Assembly: GCF_047663525.1 (NCBI RefSeq)
Contig: NC_092611.1
Span: 2,951,001-3,015,000, forward strand
DNA from: Anas platyrhynchos
Lineage: Eukaryota > Chordata > Aves > Anseriformes > Anatidae
DNA length: 64,000 bases
Direction of reading: 5' to 3'
Shown here: piece by piece, positions 1-23,900 of the stretch
Position numbering within the stretch: the stretch's first letter is position 1
Layout of the letters: every line of letters starts with the position of its first letter
Notes under the pieces: generated by a model
What the model saw: the letters and a program-made list of their open reading frames with translations, nothing else
What the model was told of the DNA's origin: nothing
Databases searched by the model: none
Made by a program: the position numbers and the translations under genes

Positions 1-134
1 CTGCCGATGTTGCTTTTTGTTACAACAAACCCGTGTAACAGCACCTAGACTTAGAAAGTCTGTCTTACCCACTTACAAACTCCATGACAAAGGCAAGAAG
101 AGAAACCAGATGCCAATTCACAGTTGTTCTGCTA

Positions 135-4990
<4,856 letters not shown>

Positions 4991-5009
4991 GGGGGGGGGG
5001 GGGGGCAGC

Positions 5010-5570
5010 ACAGGGGGACAGGCACTGCCCCTGCCCTGCTGGTCACACCGCTTCTGACACAAGCCAGGATGCCGTTGGCCTTCTTGGCCACCTGAGCACA
5101 CTGCTGGCTCATATTCAGCCGACTGTCCACCATCACTCCCAGGTCCTTCTCTGCCTGGCAGCTCTCCAACCATTCCTCTCCCAGCCTGTAGCTCTTCTTG
5201 GGGTTATTGCGCCCCAGGTGCAGGACCCGGCACTTGGCCTTGTTGAACTTCATACAGTTGGCCTCAGCCCATCGGTGCAGCCTATCCAGATCCTCCTGCA
5301 GAGCCTTCCTACCCTCGAGCAGATCGACACACGCACCTAAAACTTACTGAGGGTGCACTCAATGCCCTCGTCCAGATCATTGATGAAGATGTTGAAGAGG
5401 ACCGGCCCCAGCACCGAGCCCTGGGAAATGCCACTAGTGACCGGCCTCCAACTGGACGTGACTCCATTCACCACAACTCTTTGGGCCCAGCTATCCAGCC
5501 AGTTTCTAACCCAACAAAGCCAAGAGCAGCCATTTTCTTGAAGAGAATGCTGTGGGAAATGGTGTCTAAT
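5010..5570 (-). mobile_element. CR1 LINE fragment (reverse-transcriptase C-terminal part)
   Basis: The minus strand encodes typical CR1 ORF2 C-terminal sequence: [21 protein letters not shown] and [12 protein letters not shown], preceded by [17 protein letters not shown]. Further upstream in the element, nucleotides match the segment around the polymerase core. The 3' UTR is missing and the 3' side abuts a run of 15 G (4991-5005). The reading frame is broken, so this is a dead remnant. It lies between the STT3A promoter and the 3' end of EI24. Boundaries are approximate. Confidence 0.88.
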
Positions 5571-6017
5571 GTCAGATTTCCCCTGAATTCACCCCAAAAA
5601 CAGCCCCCAGAGCCCGCCCACAGCAGCCACCAGCCCCGCTGTGAACAAGTTGCTGCCCAGCCGGATTCCTCAAGTGACCCAGGGGAACGCAAACACTGGG
5701 GTTTGCAAATCGTCCATCAAGAGGAAGGGAGAGATGGCACTGGGAGAACACACACACAACTGCCCAGGGAAGGCAGTGACGCTAGAACACAAGCACAGGG
5801 AGCCCAGCTTTTCCAAACTCACAAAGGTGTTAAAAATCCAGACTTTTCCCACATTTCCCATCTGCATGCTCATGGGGGAACACTGTACCACCACGTGGGC
5901 AGGGCTTTGGGCAGCAGGGGACGTGCAGGCACCGCGGCAGGCTGCATCCTGCCACCCCTGGGGGCCTTCCTAGCAGCCGAGGTGAAGCCCGTGCCCTGTC
6001 ACCCCACCGGCTGCGGC
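5571..6017 (-). other. EI24 3' UTR and intergenic spacer
   Basis: This is the sequence below the EI24 stop codon. I see no AATAAA or ATTAAA in EI24 orientation before the CR1 fragment, so the cleavage site is undetermined. It may use a variant signal or lie beyond the CR1. Confidence 0.5.
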
Positions 6018-14498
<8,481 letters not shown>

Positions 14499-16338
14499 CT
14501 TGACTCCAGCATCACCTCTGGTTCCAAAACTATCAACTACAGGGAGAGGGGAAAAGCCGAACCCAAGCCTCTCTCATCATGGAGAGGTGGAAAACGGATG
14601 GAGTCTGTGGAGAGAGCAAACACAGGACTGTGGCAGGCACAAACAACACATCTCGGTTGACGCATCAGTCTGAGCACGGTAATTACAAGCCAAATCACAC
14701 CCCAGCAATCCTCAACAGACAGAAGTATTTGGCCACACCAGCAGGACGTTTCACCCTCTTGCTGGCATGTCGCCTGCTGTTTTCTGATTGAGAAAGCACC
14801 TGAGTTAGAAAACACAGCCAAAGAGCCACATGCTATGGCCACCGCACAAGCGCCAGCAGGAGGAAACGATGGGAAGGTCGAAAATGCTTCCCCAAGCTGA
14901 ATGTCTCCTTCCAAAGGCTGGACAGTCCCACGACAACCCCAGCAGCTCTGCTTTACACTTCTACAGAAAGATCTTCACAACAAGCCTAAGCTAGAGCGCG
15001 TGGCCAGGACAGGCATCCAGTGCTGGAGTGCTGTGCAACTGAATGAAGCAGGAAGAAAATTCCCAACTCACACTCTGCAGCCTCCTGAACCAGCTCTCCA
15101 GCAGATTAGCAGCAGCCTCATCACCACCATTTCACCTCCATCAGCTCCCCTCGGCGTGCTGCAGGGCTCCAAAACCTCGGGCACGACACCTGCCCGAGCA
15201 GCCCTGTGCATGCCCAACCCCAACACCAGCTCCTGAGCACCCAGCTCCAGCTCTCAGCAGCATCCTACCAGGCAAGGACCCTCAGGCACACAGCGCAGGG
15301 GGGATCTGCCCTGTTAGATTTGCAGCATCTCACGCTAACAACTCATCCTGCAGAGCCTGTGCTCCTAAGCACCAGCACCTGTCTCAGAACAACACGATGT
15401 GCTGTGGGGTGCTGGAAGGGAAAGCTGGCACAATGGGGCAGGGATGAAGCCCAGCAGGGAACAACGTCCTGCACAGGGAGCAAGGGCCCAGAGCCAGTGA
15501 CAGGCACCTCTCGGTGTCAAACATCAGGGCCTGGCAGGAAGATCCAGCAGCAGAGCAGCTATGCTGCAGGTGGTTCGGGTTGTCAGCTCAGCCTGGAAAA
15601 AGCGATCTCAGCAGGAAGGTGTAGGCTGAGAGGACAGTCATGAAACACGCACGGCACTGCTGGCTGCTCGAGGAATCAGGTAGGTTCACCAGGACAAGGG
15701 GCACGAGGATGCTTTCTGCCCAGTGCCACGAGGCTGCTGATCCAGGAGCGACACCCCCGCAGATACACCTCTTTTCCCTTAAACACATCCCCTGTGCACG
15801 GCTCCTTTAGCGATTCTATTTGGTTATTTTTAAAAGCACCCAGGCGGGGTACCAAGGCAATACTTTCTGTGCCCGTACCCTTACCCAGGCTGTTACTACG
15901 GATGTCTCTTTGGCCAGGTACAACAGCACCCTGGCTAAACACAACCCAACAAGCCTGAATTTAACGCCTCCGCGCCCCCTCCTCCTCGGGGGCCAGGTAA
16001 GAAACTCAACGAGCACCCGATAGCGGAGGGCTGCTCCTGCACTGCCTCTGCCCGTGCCTTGCGCTCCCCCCACAGCAAGCCCCGATCCCACCACCGCAGA
16101 GCGCAGAGCCCCCCCCAGTCAGAGCCAGCAGGCCCCAGGCTCGGCCTCCCCCCGTGAGGCAGCTCTGCGGGCAGGCCGCGAGCCCCGCAGCCCGGCCCAG
16201 CTCCCCCCGGGAGGCAGCGGGGCCGTGCCGGGGGGGGGGGCCGGTGCCTCAGCGCCGACCCCGCAGGGCCCGAGGGCGCCTCAGGGCCCCCCCCCCGGGG
16301 CTCGCGGCCGCCTCAGGGCCCCCCCGCCCCGCACTCAC
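14499..16338 (-). other. EI24 5' UTR and first intron
   Basis: The start-codon exon has a short 5' UTR whose acceptor is uncertain. The remainder up to the CpG island holds no exon I can support. A donor-like GTGAGTG ends a probable non-coding first exon at 16339. Confidence 0.5.
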
Positions 16339-16500
16339 CGCCGGGCCGGGCCGGGCCGCGCCGAGCGGCTGCAGGGCCCAGCTCGCGCCGCCCCGGCCGG
16401 GAGGGGAGGGGAGGGAGGGGAGGGGGAGGTGCGCATGCGCCGCGGAGGGAGGGAGGAGGGAGGGGGGCGGAACATGGCGCATGCGCAGTTGTCAACGCGG
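15960..16500 (-). promoter_or_regulatory. CpG-island promoter of EI24 with two NRF1 sites and a YY1 site
   Basis: This is a GC-rich island at the 5' end of EI24. It contains two NRF1-type palindromes, TGCGCATGCGCC at 16430-16441 and GCGCATGCGCA at 16477-16487. A YY1-like AACATGGCGC at 16471-16480 lies between them. No TATA box is seen. The non-coding first exon probably ends at 16339. The G-rich minisatellite starts directly upstream. Confidence 0.65.
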
Positions 16501-16514
16501 CTGCGGCGGGCAGA

Positions 16515-17560
16515 GGGGTGGGGGGGGTAATGGGGGGGAATGGGGTAATGGGGGGTAATAGGGGGTAACGGGGGGAATAGGGTAACGGTGTAACGGGGGA
16601 TAATGGGGATAACAGGGTAATGAGGGATAACGGGGGGTAATGGGGGGGTAACGGGGTAACAGGGTAATGGGGGGTAATGGGGTAACGGGGGGTAATGGGG
16701 GGGAGAGGGGATAATGGGGTAATGGGGGGTAACGGGGGATAACAGGGGGAATAGGGTAACAAGGTAACGGGATAATGGGGATAACAGGGTAATTAGGGAT
16801 AACGGGGGGTAATGGGGTAATGGGAGGTAATGGGGGGTAACGGGGTAACAGGGTAATGGGGGGTAATGGGGTAATGGGAGGTAATGGGGGGTAATGGGGG
16901 GAGAGGGGATAATGGGGGGTAACGGGGGAAATAGGGTAACAAGGTAACGGGATAATGGGGATAACGGGGTAATGAGGGATAACGGGGGGTAATGGGGTAA
17001 TGGGGGATACTGGGGGGAGTAATGGGGCATAATGGGGGGAATAGGGTATAGAAGGTAACGGGATAATGGGGGTAATGGGGGACAAAGGGGTAATGGGGTA
17101 ATGGGGGACAAAGGGGAATAATGGGGGAATGGGGGCAGTGAGTGATGGGGTAACAAGATAATGGAGGGCAACGGGGGCAATAGGGGAATGGGGGTAATGG
17201 GGGGTAATGGGGACAGGGGGGCAAGGGGGAAATGGGGTTAAAGAGTGAATGGGGCAAAGGGGGAATGGGATAATGGGGTAGGGGGGTAATGGGCAATGGG
17301 GTAACAGGATAATGGGAATAATGGGGGGCAAATAGGGAATGGGAAGCAACTGGGTAATGGGAATAATGGGGGGTAAAGGGGCATTGGGGCAACATGGGCA
17401 AAAGGGGGATGCGGGTAATGGGGTAACGGAGCAATGAGATAAGGAAGGGCAAATAGTAATGGGAATGGGGAAATAAGGGTTACTGGGGACAATGGGGGAA
17501 GGAGGTAATGGGGATAATGGGGGGTAATGTATGGGGAATGGGGTGATGGAGGGGAATGGG
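16515..17560. repeat. G-rich minisatellite with about 172-180 bp higher-order period
   Basis: About 1 kb is made of short units of the type GGGGTAAT / GGGGTAAC / GGGATAAC. Superimposed is a longer period: near-identical blocks opening GATAATGGGGATAAC start at 16599, 16771 and 16951, 172 and 180 bp apart. The array decays towards 17560. All G runs are on the plus strand, the template strand for EI24. It fills the space between the EI24 promoter and the FOXRED1 3' end. Confidence 0.93.
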
Positions 17561-17813
17561 GTCAGTGAGGGGAATTGGGGGCGCTGGGGGTAATGGGGCA
17601 GTGGGAGGCAATGCGCAGGAGCGGGACCAGGCCCTGGGGGCGATGTGGGGCAGTGGGGGGTGACGGGGGCAGCGGGGTGAGGGGAGGACTGGGAGCACTG
17701 GGAGCACTGGGCTGTAACCGGGAGCAGCGGGGAGGCCTCAGCAAGGGGAACACGGGGGGGGGGGGGACGCACAGCCCCCATCACCCCACGCAGCCACAGC
17801 ACCTTTCTTTCTC

Positions 17814-17819
17814 TTTATT
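17814..17819 (-). promoter_or_regulatory. FOXRED1 poly(A) signal AATAAA
   Basis: TTTATT on the plus strand is AATAAA in FOXRED1 orientation, about 70 bp past the stop codon. This gives a very short 3' UTR. Confidence 0.7.
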
Positions 17820-17889
17820 TCCCCCGCGGCACCCCTTGTCGAGGCGGGGGGCTCCCGCCACCCCTTTTCTGGCGGGGGGAGCCCCCGGC

Positions 17890-20611
17890 TCAGACGATGG
17901 CCGCCTCGCGCAGGGGCTCCCCGTGCAGCAGGCGGCCGGGCGCCAGCCTGCCCACGTCCATGGTGCTGCAGCGGCCGTGCAGGAGCAGCTCGGCGGCAGC
18001 GCGGCCGGCGGCGGGGGCCTGCTGCAGCCCGTGCCCGCTGAACCCCCCCACCACAAAAACGTTCTGCAGCTGGGGGTGCCGGCCCAGCACCCCGTTCTGG
18101 TCGAAGGTGTTGTAGTCGTAGTAGCCGGCCCAGGAGCTCCTCACCTGTATGAGAAATGGGGTGTGAATAGGGCTGTGCCCCCCCCTCCTCTGTATTTTTT
18201 TTTTTGGGGGGGGGTTGAGGGGGAGCGCCCTACCTTCAGCGTCTGGAAGGGGGGCACGCGGTGTGCCAGCCGCGGCCAGACCTGCTCCTGGAAGAAGTCG
18301 TGGTCCACCTCCAGGTCCCCTGTGTCCGGCTCGTCCCCCTGCACGGGCGACACATCAGAAGGGTGTCCTCCCGCCCCCCAAAAAAACCCTACACTACCCG
18401 CATCCTGGGACGCACCTCGGGGGGGCTCATGCCCCCTAGGAAGTTGCCAGCGATGCCCTCGCGCCGAAAATAGGCCCCCGAGGTGTCGATGAGGAAGGGG
18501 CACTCCAGGCCCGGCCCGTCGGGGCAGTGCCACATGTAGACGTACCTGCGGGCACAGTGCCGCGTCCCCTCTCCGTTTCGGGGCTAAAAAGCGCCCAAAT
18601 AGGGACAGCGGGGGGGAAAATTCCCATGTTTGGGGTCGGCACCGACCTCTTCCTGGGCTGGATGGGGAGGGGGGCTAGGGACCCCCCCGGCAGACTGGCG
18701 GTGGCCGTGGCCAGCAGCTCCCCGCTCCAGGCGCCGGCGGCAATGACGACGATGGCACAGGCGACGGGCTGCTGCTCGGGGCTGTCAGGCAGGCGCACCT
18801 GGGGACAGAGGGGACAATGGCAGGGGGGGGGACACGGGGGTAGCCCCCAAACTGGGGACGGCAGTGGCACAGGGGGGGGGCACGCTCACGTTGACGCATT
18901 TCACGCGGTCCCGTGCCATCAGCGGCATCTCGTCCTCGGTGGGCATGATGAATGCTGGAAACGTGGTTTTTTTGTTGTTTTTTTTTTTCGGGGGGGGGGA
19001 GAGAAGGACAGTGCGGGTGTCCCGGTGCCCGGCGGCAGTGGCAGCAGCGGTGACTGCGGTGTCACCGCGCCGGGGGCTCACATTTTGCCTCCCCGATGCA
19101 GCTGAGGACGCCCAGGGACATGGCTTTCCTCCGGAAGGCGGTGAGGAGGGACCAGGGGTCGAACCAGCCCTCGTTCTCCAGCCCTGTGGGGGGGGGACAC
19201 ACACGGACACGGACACACAGCGCGTGGCACCGCCATCCCCCAGCCCCCCCGGCCTGACACCCAGCGCGTCTCCCCCTCACCGTAGGACGCCACAGCCACG
19301 TCCTCCGTGTTGAGCCAAGGGAACTTGGCCTTCAGCTGGCTGGGGGACAGCAGGGCCACCTTGGCACCTTCCTCCCTGGGGACAACGGGCATCAGGGGCG
19401 TGGGGGGGGTGACAACACCACGCGAGGGGGGGCGGGAAGGGGGGGCCAGGCCTCACCTCTGCAGCTTCATGCCGGCCTCCAGGGTGGCGGCGCCTCGCTG
19501 GGAGGCCAGGAAGAGGTACCCCGAGGGCTGGAACTGGACGTCAACGGGGGGCTCGTTGGGCACCCAGAGGTAGTCCTGGGGGGGTGGGGATGGACACACA
19601 GCCTGGTGAGCGAGGTGTGGGGGTGAGACCCCCCTCCGCTGTGTTCCCCCCCCCAGACTCACATTGATGTTGCGGAGGAAGGCGGCGGAGAAGAGGGACA
19701 GGCGGATGTTTTCGGGCAGGGAGAACTGCTGCCGGATGCCCCCCACGGACAGCACGGTGGAGGCCCGGGAATACTGCTCGGGAGGGGGGGGGCATAGAGG
19801 GACAGGGGGATGAGAGGGGGTGGCCGTGCCCCCCTCCCCACCCCCCCCCCACCCTCCCAAGAGCTGGGGTCTCACCGTGGGGTCCCGCTCCACCACCAGC
19901 ACCCGCATGCCGTGCTGCTGGTTCTCCAGCGCCTTCAGCCAGTAGGCGACCGCCCAGCCCACGACGCCCCCCCCCACCACCACCACGTCTGCCTGCTCCG
20001 GGGGGGGGCAGCTCTGGGGGCTCCATTGCGGCTCCCAGCCCCCCGACCCGGGCAGCTGCTCCCGCAGCGTCTGACCCAGGCGGGACAGCGCCGGCCCCAG
20101 CTCTGCGGGGAATTGGGGCCATGGGGGCGGAGCGCACGGCCCCCTCCCCCGCCCCCAAGGCCGTTTGGAGCCCTCCTGCCCCCCCCCAGCCCCCTCTGCA
20201 CCCCCCGGGACCCCCCCACCCTCCCCAGCACCCGACCCCCTCCCCCTTGGGGCCCCCCCAGCACCCCACACGCAGGACCCCAAGACCCCCCCAGCCCCCT
20301 CCCTGCACCCCTGCACCACCCCACACCCCCTAGAGCCCCCCCGCACCCCGAGGCCCCCCCCCAATTTGGGTCCCCTTCACCCCGCCCCCATCCCCATCCG
20401 CATCCCCTGCGACCCCCACCGCCCCCCCAGCCCCCCACGACCCCGAATCCCCAGCACTCCCCCCCTCCCCCCCCTCACCGCGGAACACGTCGGAGCTCCG
20501 CGGGGCCGCGACCCGCAGGGGCCTCCCGGGGGCCGCCCCCCCGCGCCCCCCGGCCACGACCCCAGCGCCCGGGCCCCGCAGCGCCCGCAGCGCGCGCCTC
20601 CCGCGCAGCAT
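17890..20611 (-). CDS. FOXRED1: FOXRED1, mitochondrial FAD-dependent complex I assembly factor (complete)
   Basis: FOXRED1 is a mitochondrial FAD-dependent oxidoreductase-like protein required for complex I assembly. Eleven coding exons: 20611-20479, 20102-19876, 19773-19663, 19575-19457, 19375-19281, 19183-19082, 18954-18890, 18798-18647, 18545-18416, 18338-18234 and 18144-17890. They give 497 residues in phase. The N-terminus [15 protein letters not shown] is Arg-rich and looks like a mitochondrial targeting peptide. The FAD-binding GGGVVG is at 88-93, followed by VLVVERD. Later family blocks include [38 protein letters not shown] and [11 protein letters not shown]. Ten of the eleven exons are separated by introns of only about 77-127 bp, rich in G/C homopolymers; intron 1 is 376 bp. 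The exon 8 donor is weak (AG|GTCGGT). An upstream in-frame ATG at 20656 was not chosen because it lies in the promoter array. Confidence 0.95.
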
Positions 20612-20974
20612 GCCGACAGGCCACGCCCCCTGATACAAGGCAACGCCCCCTTCCATCAGGCCACGCCCACTACCGCCAGGTCACGCCCCCTTGTCGCCAG
20701 GCCACGCCCACTGCCACCGGGCTAGCCCTGCCAGCAGGCCCCGCCCCCTGCCGTCAGACCACGCCCCCTGCCTCTAGGCCACGCCCTCATCCCCGCAGCC
20801 AATCCCCGCCCGCCCCGTCTCGCCCCGCCCCCGGCTCTCCGCGCGCGCCCCCCGCCTCCCGCCCGGCAGCCAATAGGCGGCCCCGCCGGCTGGGCGGCGA
20901 CTTCCGGCGGAAGTGCCCCCGCGCGAGGCAGTGCGACGTGTGCGCGCAGCCGGGCCCGGCGCGCCGCCGCCGCC
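20612..20974. promoter_or_regulatory. Bidirectional FOXRED1/SRPRA promoter
   Basis: The start codons of FOXRED1 (minus) and SRPRA (plus) are 364 bp apart, head to head. The spacer is GC-rich without a TATA box. It carries the CCACGCCC array on the FOXRED1 side, CCAAT boxes at 20799-20803 and near 20870, and a pair of inverted ETS-type sites, ACTTCCGG and GGCGGAAGTG, at about 20899-20915 next to the SRPRA 5' end. Confidence 0.85.
20621..20798. repeat. Nine-unit, about 20 bp tandem array of CCACGCCC elements
   Basis: Units begin at about 20621, 20641, 20661, 20681, 20702, 20721, 20739, 20759 and 20779. Each opens with CCACGCCC or a near form (CAACGCCC, TCACGCCC, CCCGCCCC) and most end in CAGG or TAGG. 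The sixth unit is the most decayed. The core matches KLF/Sp1-type GC/CACCC boxes. The array begins 10 bp upstream of the FOXRED1 ATG. Confidence 0.9.
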
Positions 20975-23900
20975 ATGCTGGACTTCTTCACCATCTTCAG
21001 CAAGGGCGGGCTCGTGCTCTGGTGCTTCCAGGGTGTCCGCGGGCCCGCTGCCGCCGCCACCGCCCCCGTCAACGCCCTCATCCGCTCCGTGCTGCTGCAG
21101 GTCCGGGGGGCGCCGGGCGGGGCCGGGGCAGGCCGCAGAACGGGGGGGGGGAGGGGTGAGGGCCCCGGGCCGCCTCGTCTACCCAGCACCTCCCCCCCCA
21201 GCTGTTCCGCCCCCCCATTTCCCCGCTGTTCCATCCCAGCCCCCCCCCCCGTGTCTGTGGGTGCCCCTGGTTCTGGGGGCGCTGAGCGGGGCCGTGTGTG
21301 CGGTGGGGAGGGGGGGGGAATCCTCTGCCCGGGGGGCTCCTCCTTGGGAGGGGGGGGGGGGTTCGGGGACACCCCCAGCAGGGTGGTGCTGGGCTCGCTG
21401 GGAGGGCGGCTCCGCCTGGCAGCACCCCAGGGGGGTGGGGAGCCCCCCACTAAGGGGGGGACATGTCAAGGGGGGGGACATGTCAAGGGGGGTACCTCCC
21501 GTGTGTCGTCAGGCACCTGAGTGGTTGATTTCCTCCCGCAGGAGCGCGGCGGCAACAACTCCTTCACCCATGAGGCCCTCACGCTCAAGTACAAGCTGGA
21601 CAACCAGTTTGAGCTGGTGTTTGTGGTAAGTGGCCCCCACCATGCTGCAGCACTGTGCTGCGATGTGTTCCCCCACCTGTGGGGCTGAGGAACCCCTGGG
21701 AAGGGGCGTGCTCAGGCTTGGAGGAGAAAGGGGACGCTCAGGAGAGGTTCGGGGCTCGCTCAGGAGCTCCAGGAGGGCTGAAATGCCGGCTGGTGCCTTC
21801 CTGCGGGGCTGAGGCTTGCAGCTGCCTGCCCCAAACCTCCTGAATCCTTCGCTTGGTGAGGAAGCTCGGTCAGCCTGGCACAGGCAGCAGCTTGTGCTTC
21901 GGAGTCGAAGCTTTCCCTGGGATGTCACATCCCTGGTGTTCCTCCTGCTCTGCTGGTGGCACAGCGATGTGGAGGAGGTGGTGCCCGTTGGGATATGCTG
22001 CAGCTGGGCCAGGTGTTGGAGGGAGCGCCCTGGGATAAGGTGTGAGCCCTGCTGGGCACCCAGAGGGACTGGGAGGGCATGGGAATGGCCACACGTGGGG
22101 CACGGGCAGCTCACACCTCCCTGCTGGGATAGCAGAGCTTGTGCATGTGGGGCTGGAGAATAATTATCTGCAGCAAGCTGGTGCTTTTCATACACACCGC
22201 CGTGGTTTGGCTCCCTGGGTGGGGCTCTGAGGTTTTTGGGACGAGGGAGGCCTTTCCCTGAGGTTGCTGTTAGTGCCCTGCCTGAGGGATGTGTGCTCTG
22301 TGCTCTCTTGGTGTGCTGTAGGGTTTGGTTTGCTGTGTGAGGACCGTGGGTGCAACAAGACTGCCTCTTCAGCCACGCACCACTCTGGTCCCTATCAGTT
22401 TATTTTAGTGTCTGTGGTAGGATTAAGACTTATGCACTGCAGCTGGGATGGAAGCCCCACAGAGTGCTACATGCTAATAAAACTTCAGCACAGAACAGTC
22501 ACCTGAGAAGTCTGCTGTGACTGCAGCTCCTTAAGGAAAGCCAAATATGTGCATTCGTTCTTGTGCCTTAGCAAACATTCTGACTTTTCCCCTTTAAGCG
22601 CTCTCTGCCTGATTTCAGTGAAGCCCCACAACTTTCCTTGTGTGCCTATGTTCAGCACAGGGCTTCCTGTTTTTTTGGTACAAGTCTCTGTTGCTGTGGA
22701 ACATCCAGCCCATTTTTATTGGTGTCATGCTTTAATGTGAAGCTCTGTGTTGTGCCACTTTTGTTTCTTTGAGAACACGCTAAAAGCTTCAGAGGTTATA
22801 TTAGAAAACGTAGCCTGAAGCTTGTAGCAGCTGGTTGCTGAAATGAAAGAACTTCCCATCGGGTTTTCTTGCAGAGTTTATGCGTGTGCCATTTGCACAG
22901 AGCGACATCTCTTCACTGTGCTTTTTTGCAGGTGGGCTTTCAAAAGATCCTGACTCTAACCTACGTCGACAAGTTGATAGATGACGTGCACAAGGAGTTC
23001 AGAGACAAATACCGTAATGAGTTTCAGCAGAAAGGCACCTTGGGCCTCCTAAATGGCACCTTTGATTTTAAAGATGACTTTTTGCGTCTCCTCCGGTAAT
23101 GAATTTTCCTGCCACTGCAAAGCTTCCCCATGCAGCAGGGCCTGTGTCCTTGTGGCTTTCACTCCTTCCCCTGCTGGAAGTGTGGCAATTATTCCCCAGC
23201 TTTGTGGGTGATAGCCAGTGGTGGGCAGCTCCGTTCTGCTTCTGTGCTGCCAGCTGGCAGCAGGTGTAGCTGTAGTGGCAGCGTGGGTTAAAGCGCAGGT
23301 TCTGTGCTGATAACTGGCAGAGGCTGAGCTCTTTGATGTTGCCATCTAGAGTAGAGGTGGTCGTAGGGATGGGGGCACAGATATGAAATTCAGGCTGATG
23401 CGTGCTGTCCCGCAGGGAGGCGGAGGAGAGCAGTAAAGTCCGAGCTCCCACCGTAATGAAGACATTTGAGCAGTCTGTGAAGTCGCAGAAGACTGTCAAG
23501 TGTATGATAGAGACCCGAGGGGAGAAACCAAAGGAGAAAGTCAAGACCAAGAAGAATAAAGGTTCCAAAAAGGAGGGTGAGTCGATGGGAAAAGTTAAAG
23601 TGGCTGTGCAGCTGTGGGGTGTGAATATTCCAGAGCTATGAAATATGGGTCACGTGTGTCCCAGCCCGTGCTTTCCTAGTCCTGCATCACTGGAGCACTC
23701 TCAGGGGCGTTTGCTCACAGCCACGATGGGTTCATGAGGGGAAAGTCCTGCTTAACAAATATGATTTCTTGTTCTGACTGAGCCTGCTGGAGTTCAAGAG
23801 GCATTTGGGCAGTGCTACCAGACATAGGGTCTGGGTTTTGGGTGGTGCTGTGCGGACCCAGGAGCTGGACTTGGGTACCTTCCAACTCGGGATGTTCTTT

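Noticed and set aside
16515-17560. Interstitial telomere repeat
   Set aside because: The units are GGGGTAAT/GGGGTAAC-like, not TTAGGG, and carry their own higher-order period.
16335-17802. Long minus-strand open frames (up to 436 codons) rich in Pro, His, Tyr and Leu
   Set aside because: They are translations of the G-rich minisatellite; stop codons are rare in this composition and no domain or splice context supports a protein.
19810-21159. 449-codon plus-strand open frame
   Set aside because: It runs antisense through FOXRED1 exon 2, intron 1 and the bidirectional promoter; the composition is typical of C-rich shadow frames.
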